From contig NZ_KE383821.1 of NCBI RefSeq assembly GCF_000422385.1, positions 1 to 51,889 on the forward strand: a stretch of 51,889 nucleotides of DNA, given 5' to 3'. This document shows, piece by piece, positions 17,245 through 25,928 of the stretch (positions are counted from its first letter, which is position 1; each line of letters starts with the position of its first letter). A model generated the notes under the pieces. The model saw only the letters and a program-made list of their open reading frames with translations, was not told the DNA's origin and did no database searches. The position numbers were made by a program, and so were the translations under genes. The DNA is from Microbacterium indicum DSM 19969 (GTDB taxonomy: Bacteria; Actinomycetota; Actinomycetes; Actinomycetales; Microbacteriaceae).

Positions 17245-18960
17245 TCAGAGCAGCTGGCGCAGGTTCGTCTTCGCGAGGTCGATCAGCTCGTCGCCGCGGC
17301 CCGAGAGGACGGTGCGGATCGCGAAGAGCGCGAAGCCCTTCGCCTGCTCGAACGTGATGTTCGGCGGCATCGACAGCTCCTGGCGATCGGTCACGACATC
17401 GAGCACCGCGGGCCCATCGTGCGCGAGGAACTCCTCGACGGCGGCCGGGAGATCGGCCGACGACTCGACGCGGATCCCCTTGATCCCCACGGCCTCGGCG
17501 ACCTTCGCGAAGTCGGGGTTCTTCAGCTCGGTGCCGTAGTTGACGAAGCCCGCCGCCTTCATCTCGAGCTCGACGAAGTTGAGCGACGAGTTGTCGAAGA
17601 CGACCGTCTTGACCGGCAGGCCGTTCTGCGTGAGCGTGATCAGCTCGCCGAGGAGCATCGCGAGGCCGCCGTCGCCCGCGAGCGCGATGACCTGGCGCCC
17701 GCGATCCTGAGCCTGCGCGCCGATGCCCTGCGAGAGCGCGTTCGCCATGGATCCGTGGCTGAAGGATCCGATGAGCCTGCGGCGGCCGTTCATCGTCAGG
17801 TAGCGCGCGGCCCACACGGTGGGCGATCCGACGTCGGGGATGAACACCGCGTCGTCGGCCGCGGCCTCGTCGAGGAGGCGCGCGAGGTACTGCGGGTGGA
17901 TCGTGCGCTTCGACGGGGTCGCGAGCTCGTCGAGGTCCTTGCGCGCGCGGCGGTAGTGCTTGACGGCGGCGTCGAGGTGGCTCGAGTCGGAGCGGTCGTC
18001 GAGGAACGGGAGCAGCTCGGAGAGGGTCTCGGCCGCTCCCCCGACGAGCCCGACGTCGACGGGCGTGCGCCGGCCGATCTGCTCGCCGCGGACGTCGATC
18101 TGGATCACCGCCGCGTCGTCGGGCAGGAACTGCTGATACGGGAAGTCGGTTCCGACCATGACGAGCGCGTCGCACTCGCGCATCGCGTGGTACCCCGACG
18201 AGAAGCCGATGAGGCCCGTCATCCCGACGTCGTACGGGTTGTCGTACTCGACGTGCTCCTTGCCGCGCATCGCGTGCACGATCGGGGCCTTGAGCTTCTC
18301 GGCGACGGCGATGAGCTCGTCGTGGGCGCCCGCGACGCCCGCGCCGGCGAGGATCGTGACGCCCTTCGCTTCGTTGAGCTTCGCGGCGGCCGCCTCGAGC
18401 TGCGACGCGGCGGGGATCACGCGCGACGGGACGCCGCGGATCTCCTCGGCGGCCGCCTCGAGCTCGGCGAGGCCGACGTCGCCCGGGATCACGAGCACGG
18501 CGACGCCGCGCTTCTCGATCGCCTCGCGCATCGCGATGCGCAGGAGGCGCGGCATCTGCGACGCGTGCGCGACGTGCTCGACGTAGACGCTGCACTCGCG
18601 GAAGAGGTCCTGCGGGTGCGTCTCCTGGAAGTAGCCGCTGCCGACCTCGTCGCTCGGGATGTGCGCCGCGATCGCGAGGACGGGAACGCGCGAGCGCTGC
18701 GCGTCGAAGAGGCCGTTGATGAGGTGGAGGTTGCCGGGGCCGCAGCTGCCGGCGCACACCGCGATCTCGCCCGTGATGGCGGCCTCGGCGCCCGCCGCGA
18801 AGGCCGCGGCCTCCTCGTGGCGCACGTGCACCCACTCGACCCCGCCCTCGACGCGCAGGGCGTCGGTGAAGCCGTTGAGCGAGTCGCCCGGCACCCCGTA
18901 GACGCGCTTCACCCCGCTCTTCTTCAGGGTCTGGACGATGTTGCGCGCGACGGTGGCCAT
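17245..18960 (-). CDS. poxB: Pyruvate dehydrogenase (quinone), thiamine-diphosphate dependent
   Basis: This 571-aa protein of the ThDP/acetolactate-synthase-like family oxidises pyruvate to acetate and CO2 with electrons going to menaquinone. The N-terminal PYR domain carries the catalytic Glu in VRHEEAAAFAAGAEA. The central FAD-binding domain contains GAGVAGAHDELIAVAEKL. The C-terminal PP domain has GDGGLAMLLGELITL and the Asn-containing DNSSLNFVELEM that bind Mg-ThDP. The end (NITFEQAKGFALFAIRTVLSGRGDELIDLAKTNL) corresponds to the membrane/lipid-activated tail of PoxB. The start at ATG 18960 gives the family-typical MATVARNIVQTLKKSGV. It stands alone; the neighbouring genes do not suggest an operon. 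Confidence 0.95.
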   Translation of the reverse strand: MATVARNIVQTLKKSGVKRVYGVPGDSLNGFTDALRVEGGVEWVHVRHEEAAAFAAGAEAAITGEIAVCAGSCGPGNLHLINGLFDAQRSRVPVLAIAAHIPSDEVGSGYFQETHPQDLFRECSVYVEHVAHASQMPRLLRIAMREAIEKRGVAVLVIPGDVGLAELEAAAEEIRGVPSRVIPAASQLEAAAAKLNEAKGVTILAGAGVAGAHDELIAVAEKLKAPIVHAMRGKEHVEYDNPYDVGMTGLIGFSSGYHAMRECDALVMVGTDFPYQQFLPDDAAVIQIDVRGEQIGRRTPVDVGLVGGAAETLSELLPFLDDRSDSSHLDAAVKHYRRARKDLDELATPSKRTIHPQYLARLLDEAAADDAVFIPDVGSPTVWAARYLTMNGRRRLIGSFSHGSMANALSQGIGAQAQDRGRQVIALAGDGGLAMLLGELITLTQNGLPVKTVVFDNSSLNFVELEMKAAGFVNYGTELKNPDFAKVAEAVGIKGIRVESSADLPAAVEEFLAHDGPAVLDVVTDRQELSMPPNITFEQAKGFALFAIRTVLSGRGDELIDLAKTNLRQLL

Positions 18961-19035
18961 GCTGATCCTTCCGCAGACGGAGACGGGGTCCGCGACCAGC
19001 CTATGGCCGCCGCGGACCCCGTGGGGCGGCTCGGT

Positions 19036-19677
19036 CTAACCGGGCAGGAACGACAGCTCCCAGCCCTCCCCCGCGCGCGCGTACCGGGCGCGCCTGCTCG
19101 GGCCGCGCTCGGATCCCTCCCACAGCAGGATCTCGGACGCCGTCAGCGCGAAGCCCACCCATCCGTCCGGCTCGGGGGGCGCGGGCGTCGCGGCGTCGAA
19201 GGCCGCGAAGGCCGCCTCGCGCTCGGCCCGCGGCCGCGCCGCCATCTCGGGCTCGTTGAGCGACGCGAGGAGCTGCAGGTACCGGCTGCGCCGGCCGAAC
19301 GCCGCGCTCGCCTCCTCGGCCGCCGTCGGGGCGACGGGGCCGCGGAGCACGAGCTGCCGCGCGAGCTCGGGCCAGCGCACGACGATCGCGGCCGACGGGT
19401 GCGCCGCGAGCTCGGCGGCCTTCCGGCTCGACGCCTCGGTGTGGATCGCCACGGCGCCGTCGTGCACCGCCGACAGCAGCACCGTGCGCGCGTTCGGGAC
19501 GCCGTCGAGCCCCACCGTCGCGAGCGTGCAGAGCGGTCTGTCGGGGTCGTCGTCCTCCGGCAGCCACGCGCGGACGAGGTCCCACGGGTCGGCGGGCAGA
19601 TCCCCGTCCTGCACGCGGCGCTCGAGCCCCTCGGGCGGGACGTTGCCCTTCGCTCCCGGAGTCGCGACGACGCTCAT
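19036..19677 (-). CDS. Pyridoxamine 5'-phosphate oxidase-like flavoprotein (PdxH/PhzG type)
   Basis: This 213-aa protein has the split-barrel FMN-binding fold: ATVGLDGVPNARTVLLSAV, SSRKAAELAAHPSAAIVVRW, ARQLVLRGPV and a C-terminal GFALTASEILLWEGSERGP. Its general layout is that of PdxH, but several PLP-site residues differ (for example FGRRSRYLQLLASLNEPE instead of the RP...SQS region), so a PhzG-like or other FMN-dependent oxidase of a small amine is as likely. It is the last gene of the seven-gene catabolic operon, and its ATG at 19677 overlaps the creatininase stop as ATGA. That coupling argues for a pathway role rather than vitamin B6 salvage. Confidence 0.85.
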   Translation of the reverse strand: MSVVATPGAKGNVPPEGLERRVQDGDLPADPWDLVRAWLPEDDDPDRPLCTLATVGLDGVPNARTVLLSAVHDGAVAIHTEASSRKAAELAAHPSAAIVVRWPELARQLVLRGPVAPTAAEEASAAFGRRSRYLQLLASLNEPEMAARPRAEREAAFAAFDAATPAPPEPDGWVGFALTASEILLWEGSERGPSRRARYARAGEGWELSFLPG

Positions 19678-20453
19678 GCGGCGTGCCGGAACGCGGCGAT
19701 CTCGCCGAGCGCGCGGGCGACGAAGTCGACGCCCTCGGCGACGAGCTCCTCGCCGTACGCGGCCGTCGCGCCCGTCGGGTCGCCGACGACGCCCGACGCG
19801 CCGAAGTCGTCGCTCGTCCAGCCGAAGCTCACGGGGTACCCGTTGAACCCGATCGTCTCGAACGCCGCGATGTGCTCGGGGACGTTCCGGACGGCGCGCG
19901 ACATGTCGACGAGGTCGGGCCGCAGCGCGAGCATGAGGCTCGTCTCCGAATGGCCCGCGTGGATCCCCATGCCGAACTCGTCCGGGCCGCCGTTCGCGGC
20001 TCCGCCCGCGCGCTGCGTGCCGGTTCCCATCGAGAAGGTCCGCAGCCCGAAGCGCCGGCGGATCTCGCGGTTCACGACCTGCAGCAGAGCCGAGTTCCCG
20101 CCGTGCCCGTTGAGGAACACGAGCGTGCGCGCGGGCGTCGCCGCGACCGACCGCCCGACGTCGACGAGCGTGTTCCAGATCGTCGACGCCTCCATCCAGA
20201 TCGTGCCCGGGTAGGCGTGGTGCTCGTCGCTCTTGCTCGCCGCGATGGGCGGGAGAAGCCACGCGTCGACGCCGGACGCCGCCGCACGCTCGACGGCGCG
20301 CGCCCCGATCTCCTCGGGGATCACGAGGTCGGTGCTGACGGGCAGGTGCGGCCCGTGCTGCTCGAGCGCGCCGATCGGCTGGACGACGACCGACGCCTCG
20401 CTGAGCGCCTCGAGGAGCCGCGGCTGCGGCAGGTCGGTGAGAAGCCTCGTCAT
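19674..20453 (-). CDS. Creatininase-family amidohydrolase
   Basis: This 259-aa member of the creatinine amidohydrolase family hydrolyses cyclic or small amides with a binuclear metal site. Metal-binding motifs are visible: the Glu and His of IGALEQHGPHLPVSTD, NGHGGNSALL, and HAGHSETSLML near residue 180. The family also includes FAPy deformylase-like and mycofactocin MftE-like enzymes, so creatinine is not necessarily the substrate; no creatinase or sarcosine oxidase gene is nearby. It overlaps both neighbours by 4 bp (ATGA), lying between the FAD oxidase and the PNPOx-like protein. Confidence 0.9.
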   Translation of the reverse strand: MTRLLTDLPQPRLLEALSEASVVVQPIGALEQHGPHLPVSTDLVIPEEIGARAVERAAASGVDAWLLPPIAASKSDEHHAYPGTIWMEASTIWNTLVDVGRSVAATPARTLVFLNGHGGNSALLQVVNREIRRRFGLRTFSMGTGTQRAGGAANGGPDEFGMGIHAGHSETSLMLALRPDLVDMSRAVRNVPEHIAAFETIGFNGYPVSFGWTSDDFGASGVVGDPTGATAAYGEELVAEGVDFVARALGEIAAFRHAA

Positions 20454-21781
20454 CGGATGGATCCCTTCTGCGGGCCCGCGTAATCGGGGTCGAGCTTGCC
20501 CGGGTTGAGCAGCCCGTTCGGGTCGGTCGTGCGCGCGAGAGCGACCGTTCGGGCGATCTCGAAGTCGACGTTCCACTGGTGGGGGTTGTGCACGCCGACG
20601 CCGATCTCGGCGAGCCGCGCGATGGCGGCGTCGACCGCCTCCGGGCCCGTGTACTCGGCCGCGAGCATGCCGATCGGCACGGTGTGTCCCGCCTCGATGT
20701 GCAGCAGCCCGTCGCCGATCGTGCGGTGCACGAGGTCGACGTCGTCGGCCAGCACGTCGCCCGAGACCTCGAGGTGGTAGTAGAAGCCGGGGCGCGACTT
20801 CTGCAGCCACTCGATCGGGTGGTTGTAGCTGAGCGTCGACAGCCGGGCGCTCGCCTGTGGCCCCTCGCGCAGCTCCTCGACGCGGCCGCCCGCGCCCTCG
20901 ACGAGCCCCGTCGCGGCGGCGACGGCGTCGGGGTGCAGGATCGCACGGAGGCTCGACCGGCCCGCGGGGATCGCGTCGTCGTCCGGCAGGACCGCCGAGA
21001 CCTCGACGGTGTCGGCCGACACGAGCCGCGGCGCGGGATCGAGGCGGCCGATCTCGCGGAGCACGGAGAGCGCGCCCGCGAAGCCGTCGAACGAGGCGTA
21101 CATCGCGGTCCACTCGACGAGCGGCTCGAGCCGCACCGTCGCGCGGGCGATGATGCCCGCCGTGCCGTAGTTGTGCACGTACTTCTGCGCCTCCTCGCCC
21201 TCGACGTGGACGAGCCCGGATCCGTCGGCGTGGACGACGTCGAGCGCGACGACGAAGCCCTGGTGGTTGGCGCCGTGGGCGATCGTGCCCGTCCCGCCCG
21301 AGCCGCCCGCGAGGAAGCCGCCGACCGACGAGTTGATCGTCGACGGGTACATCCACAGCTGCTGGCCCGACTCGCGGGCCGCCTGCTCGAGCTGCGACAT
21401 CGGCGCGCCGGCGTCGGCCGTGATCCAGCCGTCGCCGACCTCGACGACCGATCGGGCGCGCGACATGTCGAGCACGAGGCCGCCGTGGGAGGGGATCGCC
21501 TGGCCGTAGTTGCCGGTTCCCTTCCCGCGCGGGGTGATCGGGACGCCTGCGGCGAGCGCCGCGTCGACGGCCGCCGCGATCTCGTCCGGCGTCGTCGGGA
21601 ACGCGACGATCTCGGCGACGCCGAGCGGCAGCAGCTCGCTGATCACGGGCGACATGCGCGCGCCGTCGACCGACGCCCGCTCGAGCATGCGCTGGTCGGT
21701 CGTGACGCCGCGCGGGCCGAGGAGCCCGGCGAGCCGTTCGTGGAGCCCGGCGACCGCGCTCGTCGGGGTCACGAGGGTCAC
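20450..21781 (-). CDS. FAD-linked oxidase (GlcD/vanillyl-alcohol oxidase family)
   Basis: This 443-aa protein has an N-terminal PCMH-type FAD-binding domain (VAFPTTPDEIAAAVDAALAAG, PRGKGTGNYGQAIPSHGG, ADAGAPMSQLEQAAR, TINSSVGGFLAGGSGGTG) and a C-terminal domain ending FEIARTVALARTTDPNGLLNPGKLDP, the typical FAD oxidase C-terminus. It should oxidise a hydroxy-acid, alcohol or amine of the imported compound. The GTG at 21781 overlaps the stop of the substrate-binding protein as GTGA; a second GTG three codons in is possible. The 3' end overlaps the creatininase start by 4 bp. No covalent-FAD His could be assigned confidently. Confidence 0.9.
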   Translation of the reverse strand: MTLVTPTSAVAGLHERLAGLLGPRGVTTDQRMLERASVDGARMSPVISELLPLGVAEIVAFPTTPDEIAAAVDAALAAGVPITPRGKGTGNYGQAIPSHGGLVLDMSRARSVVEVGDGWITADAGAPMSQLEQAARESGQQLWMYPSTINSSVGGFLAGGSGGTGTIAHGANHQGFVVALDVVHADGSGLVHVEGEEAQKYVHNYGTAGIIARATVRLEPLVEWTAMYASFDGFAGALSVLREIGRLDPAPRLVSADTVEVSAVLPDDDAIPAGRSSLRAILHPDAVAAATGLVEGAGGRVEELREGPQASARLSTLSYNHPIEWLQKSRPGFYYHLEVSGDVLADDVDLVHRTIGDGLLHIEAGHTVPIGMLAAEYTGPEAVDAAIARLAEIGVGVHNPHQWNVDFEIARTVALARTTDPNGLLNPGKLDPDYAGPQKGSIR

Positions 21782-22953
21782 TCCGCCAGTCCGATCGACG
21801 TGTCGAGGAACTCGTTCGTGTAGATGTCGGTCGCCTGGAGGTCGGGATCCACGTCGGCCGCGATGTTCTGGAAGAGATCCATCCCGGTGTCGAAGAACGC
21901 CGAGACGCGGTCGGGGTCGAAGTCGCCGATGTAGTCGTTGTCGCCGTTCGAGACGATGCCGTCGGCGATCATCTCGTCGACCGCGTACTCCGCGACGCCC
22001 TGCGAGTAGGTCCACCCGTTGTCGTACTGGTCGACGAGGTCGAGGATCATGTCGATCGTCGTGGACGGGTCGGCGAAGTAGTCGACCTCGGCCTGCTGCA
22101 GGATCGGCACGAGCTGCTCGAGGCACGGGGAGAGCTCGTCGAGGCGGTCGGCGCGGACCGACATCGCGGATCCGTAGATGTCCCAGCCCGTGGACGCGAT
22201 GAGCGCGTAGTCGACCGGCTTGTCCCACGCCTCGATCTCGTTCTCGTAGATGTACGGCTCGGCCGAGGAGAATCCCTGCTGGGCCGACAGGCCGCCGTCG
22301 GCGACGAACGACGCGGGCGTGCCGTCGTATCCGCCGTCGGTGATGCTCTCGGGGACGATGCCCGCGGCGATGAGGTACTCCATGTAGGCCGCGCCGCCGA
22401 AGTAGCGCCACGCGCCGCCCGATTCCTCGAGGGCCGCGGCGAGGTCGTCGATCGTCTCGACGTCGGGGTAGGTCTCGGGATCCCACATGACCATCTGCGG
22501 GTTGACGTCCATCTGCGTCATGACGCCCACGACGGGGGTCGTCGCCGAGTTCGAGATCGCCGCGTCGGAGTGCACGTACCCGAGCGTGATGTCGTCGTCC
22601 TGGTACATGAGCGACTGGACCGTGCTGTAGCCCGCGGCGGGGCCGCCGGCGCGGACCTCGAAGTCGACGCCCGTGTACTCGCCGTCGACCATGAGGGGGC
22701 CGGACACCGACTTGGCGTCGGCGTCGACCGTATAGTCCTGGTTGATGAGCTGGAAGAGGTGGCCGTGCTCGGCCTCCGGATTCCAGTCGGTCTGGACGAC
22801 GATCTTCTCGGGGCAGACCGACGAGAGGTCGAGGGATCCGACCTCGAGGTCGGCCGAGGCATCCGACTCGGTCGCGCTCGAGCACGCAGAGAGGGCGAGG
22901 GCCGCGACGCCGAGGGCGGCGACGGCGATGAGGGGGCGACGTTTCGTGGACAT
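21778..22953 (-). CDS. ABC transporter substrate-binding lipoprotein (NMT1/THI5-like)
   Basis: This 391-aa protein starts at ATG 22953. Its signal peptide ends in the lipobox LALSAC (Cys24). The mature part contains KIVVQTDWNPEAEHGHLFQLI, VDFEVRAGGPAAGYSTVQSL and VGVMTQMDVNPQMVMWDPETYP, the pattern of NMT1/SsuA-type receptors for pyrimidine precursors, taurine, nitrate and similar small N/S compounds. It sits directly downstream of its permease with 29 bp between, and its stop overlaps the FAD oxidase start. The ligand is unknown; the downstream enzymes point to a nitrogen-containing molecule. Confidence 0.92.
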   Translation of the reverse strand: MSTKRRPLIAVAALGVAALALSACSSATESDASADLEVGSLDLSSVCPEKIVVQTDWNPEAEHGHLFQLINQDYTVDADAKSVSGPLMVDGEYTGVDFEVRAGGPAAGYSTVQSLMYQDDDITLGYVHSDAAISNSATTPVVGVMTQMDVNPQMVMWDPETYPDVETIDDLAAALEESGGAWRYFGGAAYMEYLIAAGIVPESITDGGYDGTPASFVADGGLSAQQGFSSAEPYIYENEIEAWDKPVDYALIASTGWDIYGSAMSVRADRLDELSPCLEQLVPILQQAEVDYFADPSTTIDMILDLVDQYDNGWTYSQGVAEYAVDEMIADGIVSNGDNDYIGDFDPDRVSAFFDTGMDLFQNIAADVDPDLQATDIYTNEFLDTSIGLAE

Positions 22954-22982
22954 GGAGGGTCTCTTTCGGGTGGAGGGAGGGA

Positions 22983-23834
22983 TCAGGCTTTGGTCGCGTC
23001 GTACCAGCGGCCGACGGCGAGCTTGGAGATCAGGCCGAAGCCGATGAAGATGACGACGCCGAGCAGGGCCGCGACGACGACCGACGCGTAGAGCTCTGGC
23101 GCGAGGAGGCGCGAGGTGTAGGCGCTCATGAGGGATCCGAGGCCCGGCGTCCCGCGGCGGAAGAAGTAGTCGCCGACGATCGCGCCGACGATCGAGAGGC
23201 CGGCCGAGGTGCGGAGGCCGACGAACATCGACGGCAGGGCGGCGGGGAGCTGCAGCTTCCAGAGGGTCGTCCAGCGGCGGGCGTGCTGCAGCTGGAACAG
23301 CTCCTTCTGGCTCTTGTCGACCGACTGCAGCCCGAACAGCGTGTTCGACACGATGGGGAACAGCGCGATGAGCACGCAGACGATGACGCGCCCCGGGAGG
23401 CCGTAGCCGAACCAGAAGCCGATGAGCGGGACGAGCGCGAGGATCGGGATGCACTGCAGGATCACGGCGTAGGGATAGAGCGAGCGCTCCGCCCACTTCG
23501 CCTGGAGCATGACGATCGCCCACGCGACGCCGAGGACGATCGCGATCGTGAGCCCGATGAAGGCGACGAGGGACGTCTGCCCCAGGGCCTCGAGGATCTC
23601 GGGGCCGACGATCGGGTCGAACAGGCCGTCGGTGAAGATCCGGTAGGGCGCGGGCAGGAGGAAGCTGCGGTCGCCGAGCAGCGCGCTCGCGACGCTCCAC
23701 ACCGCGATGATGAGGACGAAGACGACGAGCGGCGGCCACACCGTGCGGAGGAACCCCCGCGAGCGTCGCGCGCGGGCGGGTGGGGCGGCGGGTGCAGCCG
23801 CGACGGAGGACGGGGCCTCGAGGATCTGGGTCAT
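22983..23834 (-). CDS. ABC transporter permease (SsuC/TauC/ThiX type)
   Basis: This 283-aa protein has six predicted membrane helices and the BPD_transp_1 coupling loop (LFQLQHARRWTTLWKLQLPAALPSMFVGLRT) typical of taurine/nitrate/pyrimidine importers. It starts at ATG 23834, overlapping the ATPase stop (ATGA). The N-terminal 30 residues are Ala/Pro/Arg-rich and cytoplasmic. It forms the membrane channel with the ATPase at 23,831 and the receptor at 21,778. Confidence 0.94.
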   Translation of the reverse strand: MTQILEAPSSVAAAPAAPPARARRSRGFLRTVWPPLVVFVLIIAVWSVASALLGDRSFLLPAPYRIFTDGLFDPIVGPEILEALGQTSLVAFIGLTIAIVLGVAWAIVMLQAKWAERSLYPYAVILQCIPILALVPLIGFWFGYGLPGRVIVCVLIALFPIVSNTLFGLQSVDKSQKELFQLQHARRWTTLWKLQLPAALPSMFVGLRTSAGLSIVGAIVGDYFFRRGTPGLGSLMSAYTSRLLAPELYASVVVAALLGVVIFIGFGLISKLAVGRWYDATKA

Positions 23835-24598
23835 GCGTGCGCCTCCTTGAGCGAGTGGGACACGCGCCCCACGAGGTCGCCGAACTCGGGTGTGTAGCGG
23901 ATGTCCGGATCACGGGGCATGTCGAAGGGCACGTCGACGACGTCGACCACGTGTCCCGGGCGCCCCGACATCACCACGACGCGGGTCGACAGGTACACGG
24001 CCTCGGCGACCGAGTGGGTGATGAAGAGGCCCCCGAAGCCCTTCGCGACGAAGAGCCGGAGGAGCTCGTCGTTGAGGCGCTGGCGGGTGATCTCGTCGAG
24101 CGCGCCGAACGGCTCGTCGAAGAGGAAGAGATCCGGGTCGAGCGTCAGCGAGCGCGCGAGCGACGCGCGCATGCGCATGCCGCCCGACAGCTCGCGCGGC
24201 ATCGACTTCTCGAAGCCCGAGAGCCCGACGAGGTCGATCGCCTCGCGGGCCGTCACGGCGCGCTCGGCGCGGGAGCGCCCGTTGAGCTCGGCGAGCAGCT
24301 CGACGTTCTGCTGCACCGAGCGCCACGGCAGGAGGGTCGCGTCCTGGAACACGAAGCCGACGCGGTCGGTGCGCGTGTCGCACTCCCCCGCGGTCTCGCG
24401 CTCGAGCCCCGCCGCGATCCGCAGCAGGGTCGACTTGCCGCAGCCCGACGGGCCGACGACGGTCACGAACTCGCCGCGGCGCACCGTGACGTCGATGTGT
24501 TCGAGGGCGAGCGTGCCGCCCTGGTAGGTCATGCCGACGTCGCGGAAGTCGACGAGGACCTCCCCGACCCGGCGGTCCTCGAGTGCCACGGTTGTCAT
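23831..24598 (-). CDS. ABC transporter ATP-binding protein (SsuB/TauB type)
   Basis: This 255-aa ATPase has Walker A GPSGCGKSTLL, Q-loop GFVFQDATLLPWRSV, signature LSGGMRMRASLAR, Walker B LFLFDEPFGALD and the H-loop FITHSVAEAV. The LPWRSV and GALDEITR text is typical of the taurine/nitrate/sulfonate importer subfamily. It starts at ATG 24598, overlapping the stop of the amidohydrolase (ATGA), and overlaps the permease start in the same way. Confidence 0.95.
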   Translation of the reverse strand: MTTVALEDRRVGEVLVDFRDVGMTYQGGTLALEHIDVTVRRGEFVTVVGPSGCGKSTLLRIAAGLERETAGECDTRTDRVGFVFQDATLLPWRSVQQNVELLAELNGRSRAERAVTAREAIDLVGLSGFEKSMPRELSGGMRMRASLARSLTLDPDLFLFDEPFGALDEITRQRLNDELLRLFVAKGFGGLFITHSVAEAVYLSTRVVVMSGRPGHVVDVVDVPFDMPRDPDIRYTPEFGDLVGRVSHSLKEAHA

Positions 24599-25821
24599 GC
24601 GTTCTCCTCCTGGTGTGCGCGCGGAAGCATCCAGCGCGAGGTCTCGGTGCGCGCGACGATGCGTCCGCGCGAGATGACGATCCGGTCGGCAGGCGCCGTC
24701 GCGATCGCGTCGGCGAGGCTCCCCGCCCGCACCGCGAGCAGGTCGGCCCGCAGCCCCGCCTCGGGCCCCGCGGCGGGGAGGCCCATGACGGCGCGGGCGT
24801 CGCTCGACACGGCCGCCCACGCCTCGTCGATCGGGACGTGCCCAGCCGTCACGAGGAGCATCGCCGTCTCGAACGCGTCGGCGCGCCCCATGGGGTTGAA
24901 CGGATCGCGGATGTTGTCGCCGCCCGCCGCCGTGAGGACCCCCGCCGCGCGGAGGCGGTTGACGGGCGCGATCCCGCGCGGCGTCGCGACGTCGTCGTCC
25001 CACCCCTGCAGGTAGAGGTTCGTGATGGGGTTCGCGATCACGCCGATCCCGGCCGCCGCGACGTCGGCGAGCAGAGGGTCGAGCTCGTCGCTCTCGAGCA
25101 TCGACAGCCGGACGCAGTGGCCGGCCGAGCGCGTGACGGTCCATCCCGCCGTGCGCTCGGCGAGGAGGCGCAGCGTGCCGCCGTGCCGCAGCGCCTCGTC
25201 GGCGTGGAAGTCGACGCCGACGCCGCGGCGCTCGGCGATCCCGATGAGGCGATCGAAGTCGGCCGCCTCGTCGGCCGCGAGGTGCGGGGCGCCGCCGACC
25301 AGGTCGGCGCCCGCGTCGAGGGCCGCCTCGACGCGGGCGGGGTCGATGTCGCGCCCCGCGAGGGCGACGATCTCGATGTCGACGAGGCCGGCGAACTCGT
25401 CGCGCACGCGGGCGACGGCGCGGACGCCGCGGGTCGGATCCCCCTCGGAGGGGACGTCGACGTGCGAGCGCAGAGCCGTCGTCCCGTTCGCGAGGTACTC
25501 GGCGACGGCGCGCGACGCCCGCCCGTGGATCTCGTCGGCGTCGATCGTCTGGATGTACTCGACCCACGACGCGATCGCGGTCGGCAGATCGCCCGACGGG
25601 GGCCGGATCGCGCTCCACGACAGCGCCTTGTCGAGGTGCGTGTGGGGGTCGGCCGGCGCCGCCAGGAGGAGGTGGCCGCGGAGGTCCTCGTCGCCCGGCG
25701 CGAACGGCGCGTCGGACGCGGGCTCGACCGACGCCACGAGGCCGTCCTCGAGGGCGACGTCGACGACGGATCCGTCGGCGAGGGCGACTCCGCGAAGGCG
25801 GATCGGGGGTGAAATCTGCAT
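24595..25821 (-). CDS. Cytosine deaminase-like amidohydrolase
   Basis: This 408-aa metal-dependent hydrolase has HxH in ADPHTHLDKALSW, a His-Asp-Glu motif in VDFHADEALRHGG, a further His in AGHCVRLSML, and the metal-binding Asp in GGDNIRDPFNPMG. The last is close to the cytosine deaminase DNVRDPF motif. It probably deaminates or opens a ring of the imported compound. ATG 25821 was chosen because AGGTG lies 6 nt upstream; GTG 25830 is an alternative three codons earlier. It is the first gene of the operon, 27 bp from the palindromic operator, and overlaps the ATPase start by 4 bp. Confidence 0.9.
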   Translation of the reverse strand: MQISPPIRLRGVALADGSVVDVALEDGLVASVEPASDAPFAPGDEDLRGHLLLAAPADPHTHLDKALSWSAIRPPSGDLPTAIASWVEYIQTIDADEIHGRASRAVAEYLANGTTALRSHVDVPSEGDPTRGVRAVARVRDEFAGLVDIEIVALAGRDIDPARVEAALDAGADLVGGAPHLAADEAADFDRLIGIAERRGVGVDFHADEALRHGGTLRLLAERTAGWTVTRSAGHCVRLSMLESDELDPLLADVAAAGIGVIANPITNLYLQGWDDDVATPRGIAPVNRLRAAGVLTAAGGDNIRDPFNPMGRADAFETAMLLVTAGHVPIDEAWAAVSSDARAVMGLPAAGPEAGLRADLLAVRAGSLADAIATAPADRIVISRGRIVARTETSRWMLPRAHQEENA

Positions 25822-25847
25822 GTGGTACACCTGAGGTCATCGAGCGA

Positions 25848-25866
25848 ATGTTGATGTGATCAACAT
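25848..25866. promoter_or_regulatory. Perfect palindromic operator between divergent operons
   Basis: ATGTTGAT-GTG-ATCAACAT is an 8-bp perfect inverted repeat with a 3-bp centre, AT-rich in a 70% GC context. It is placed between the start of the amidohydrolase operon (25,821) and the XRE-cupin gene (25,929). The neighbouring XRE-cupin protein is the natural ligand. Binding here could control both directions. Confidence 0.75.
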
Positions 25867-25928
25867 CGCCGAAGCTAGGCCCGCCGTGTTACCCCGGGGT
25901 TTCCGGGAGGCGCGCGGCGCGAAACGAA

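Noticed and set aside
16276..20214. 1,312-codon plus frame opposite poxB and its neighbours
   Set aside because: Antisense shadow of four clear minus-strand genes; low-complexity composition and no domain pattern.
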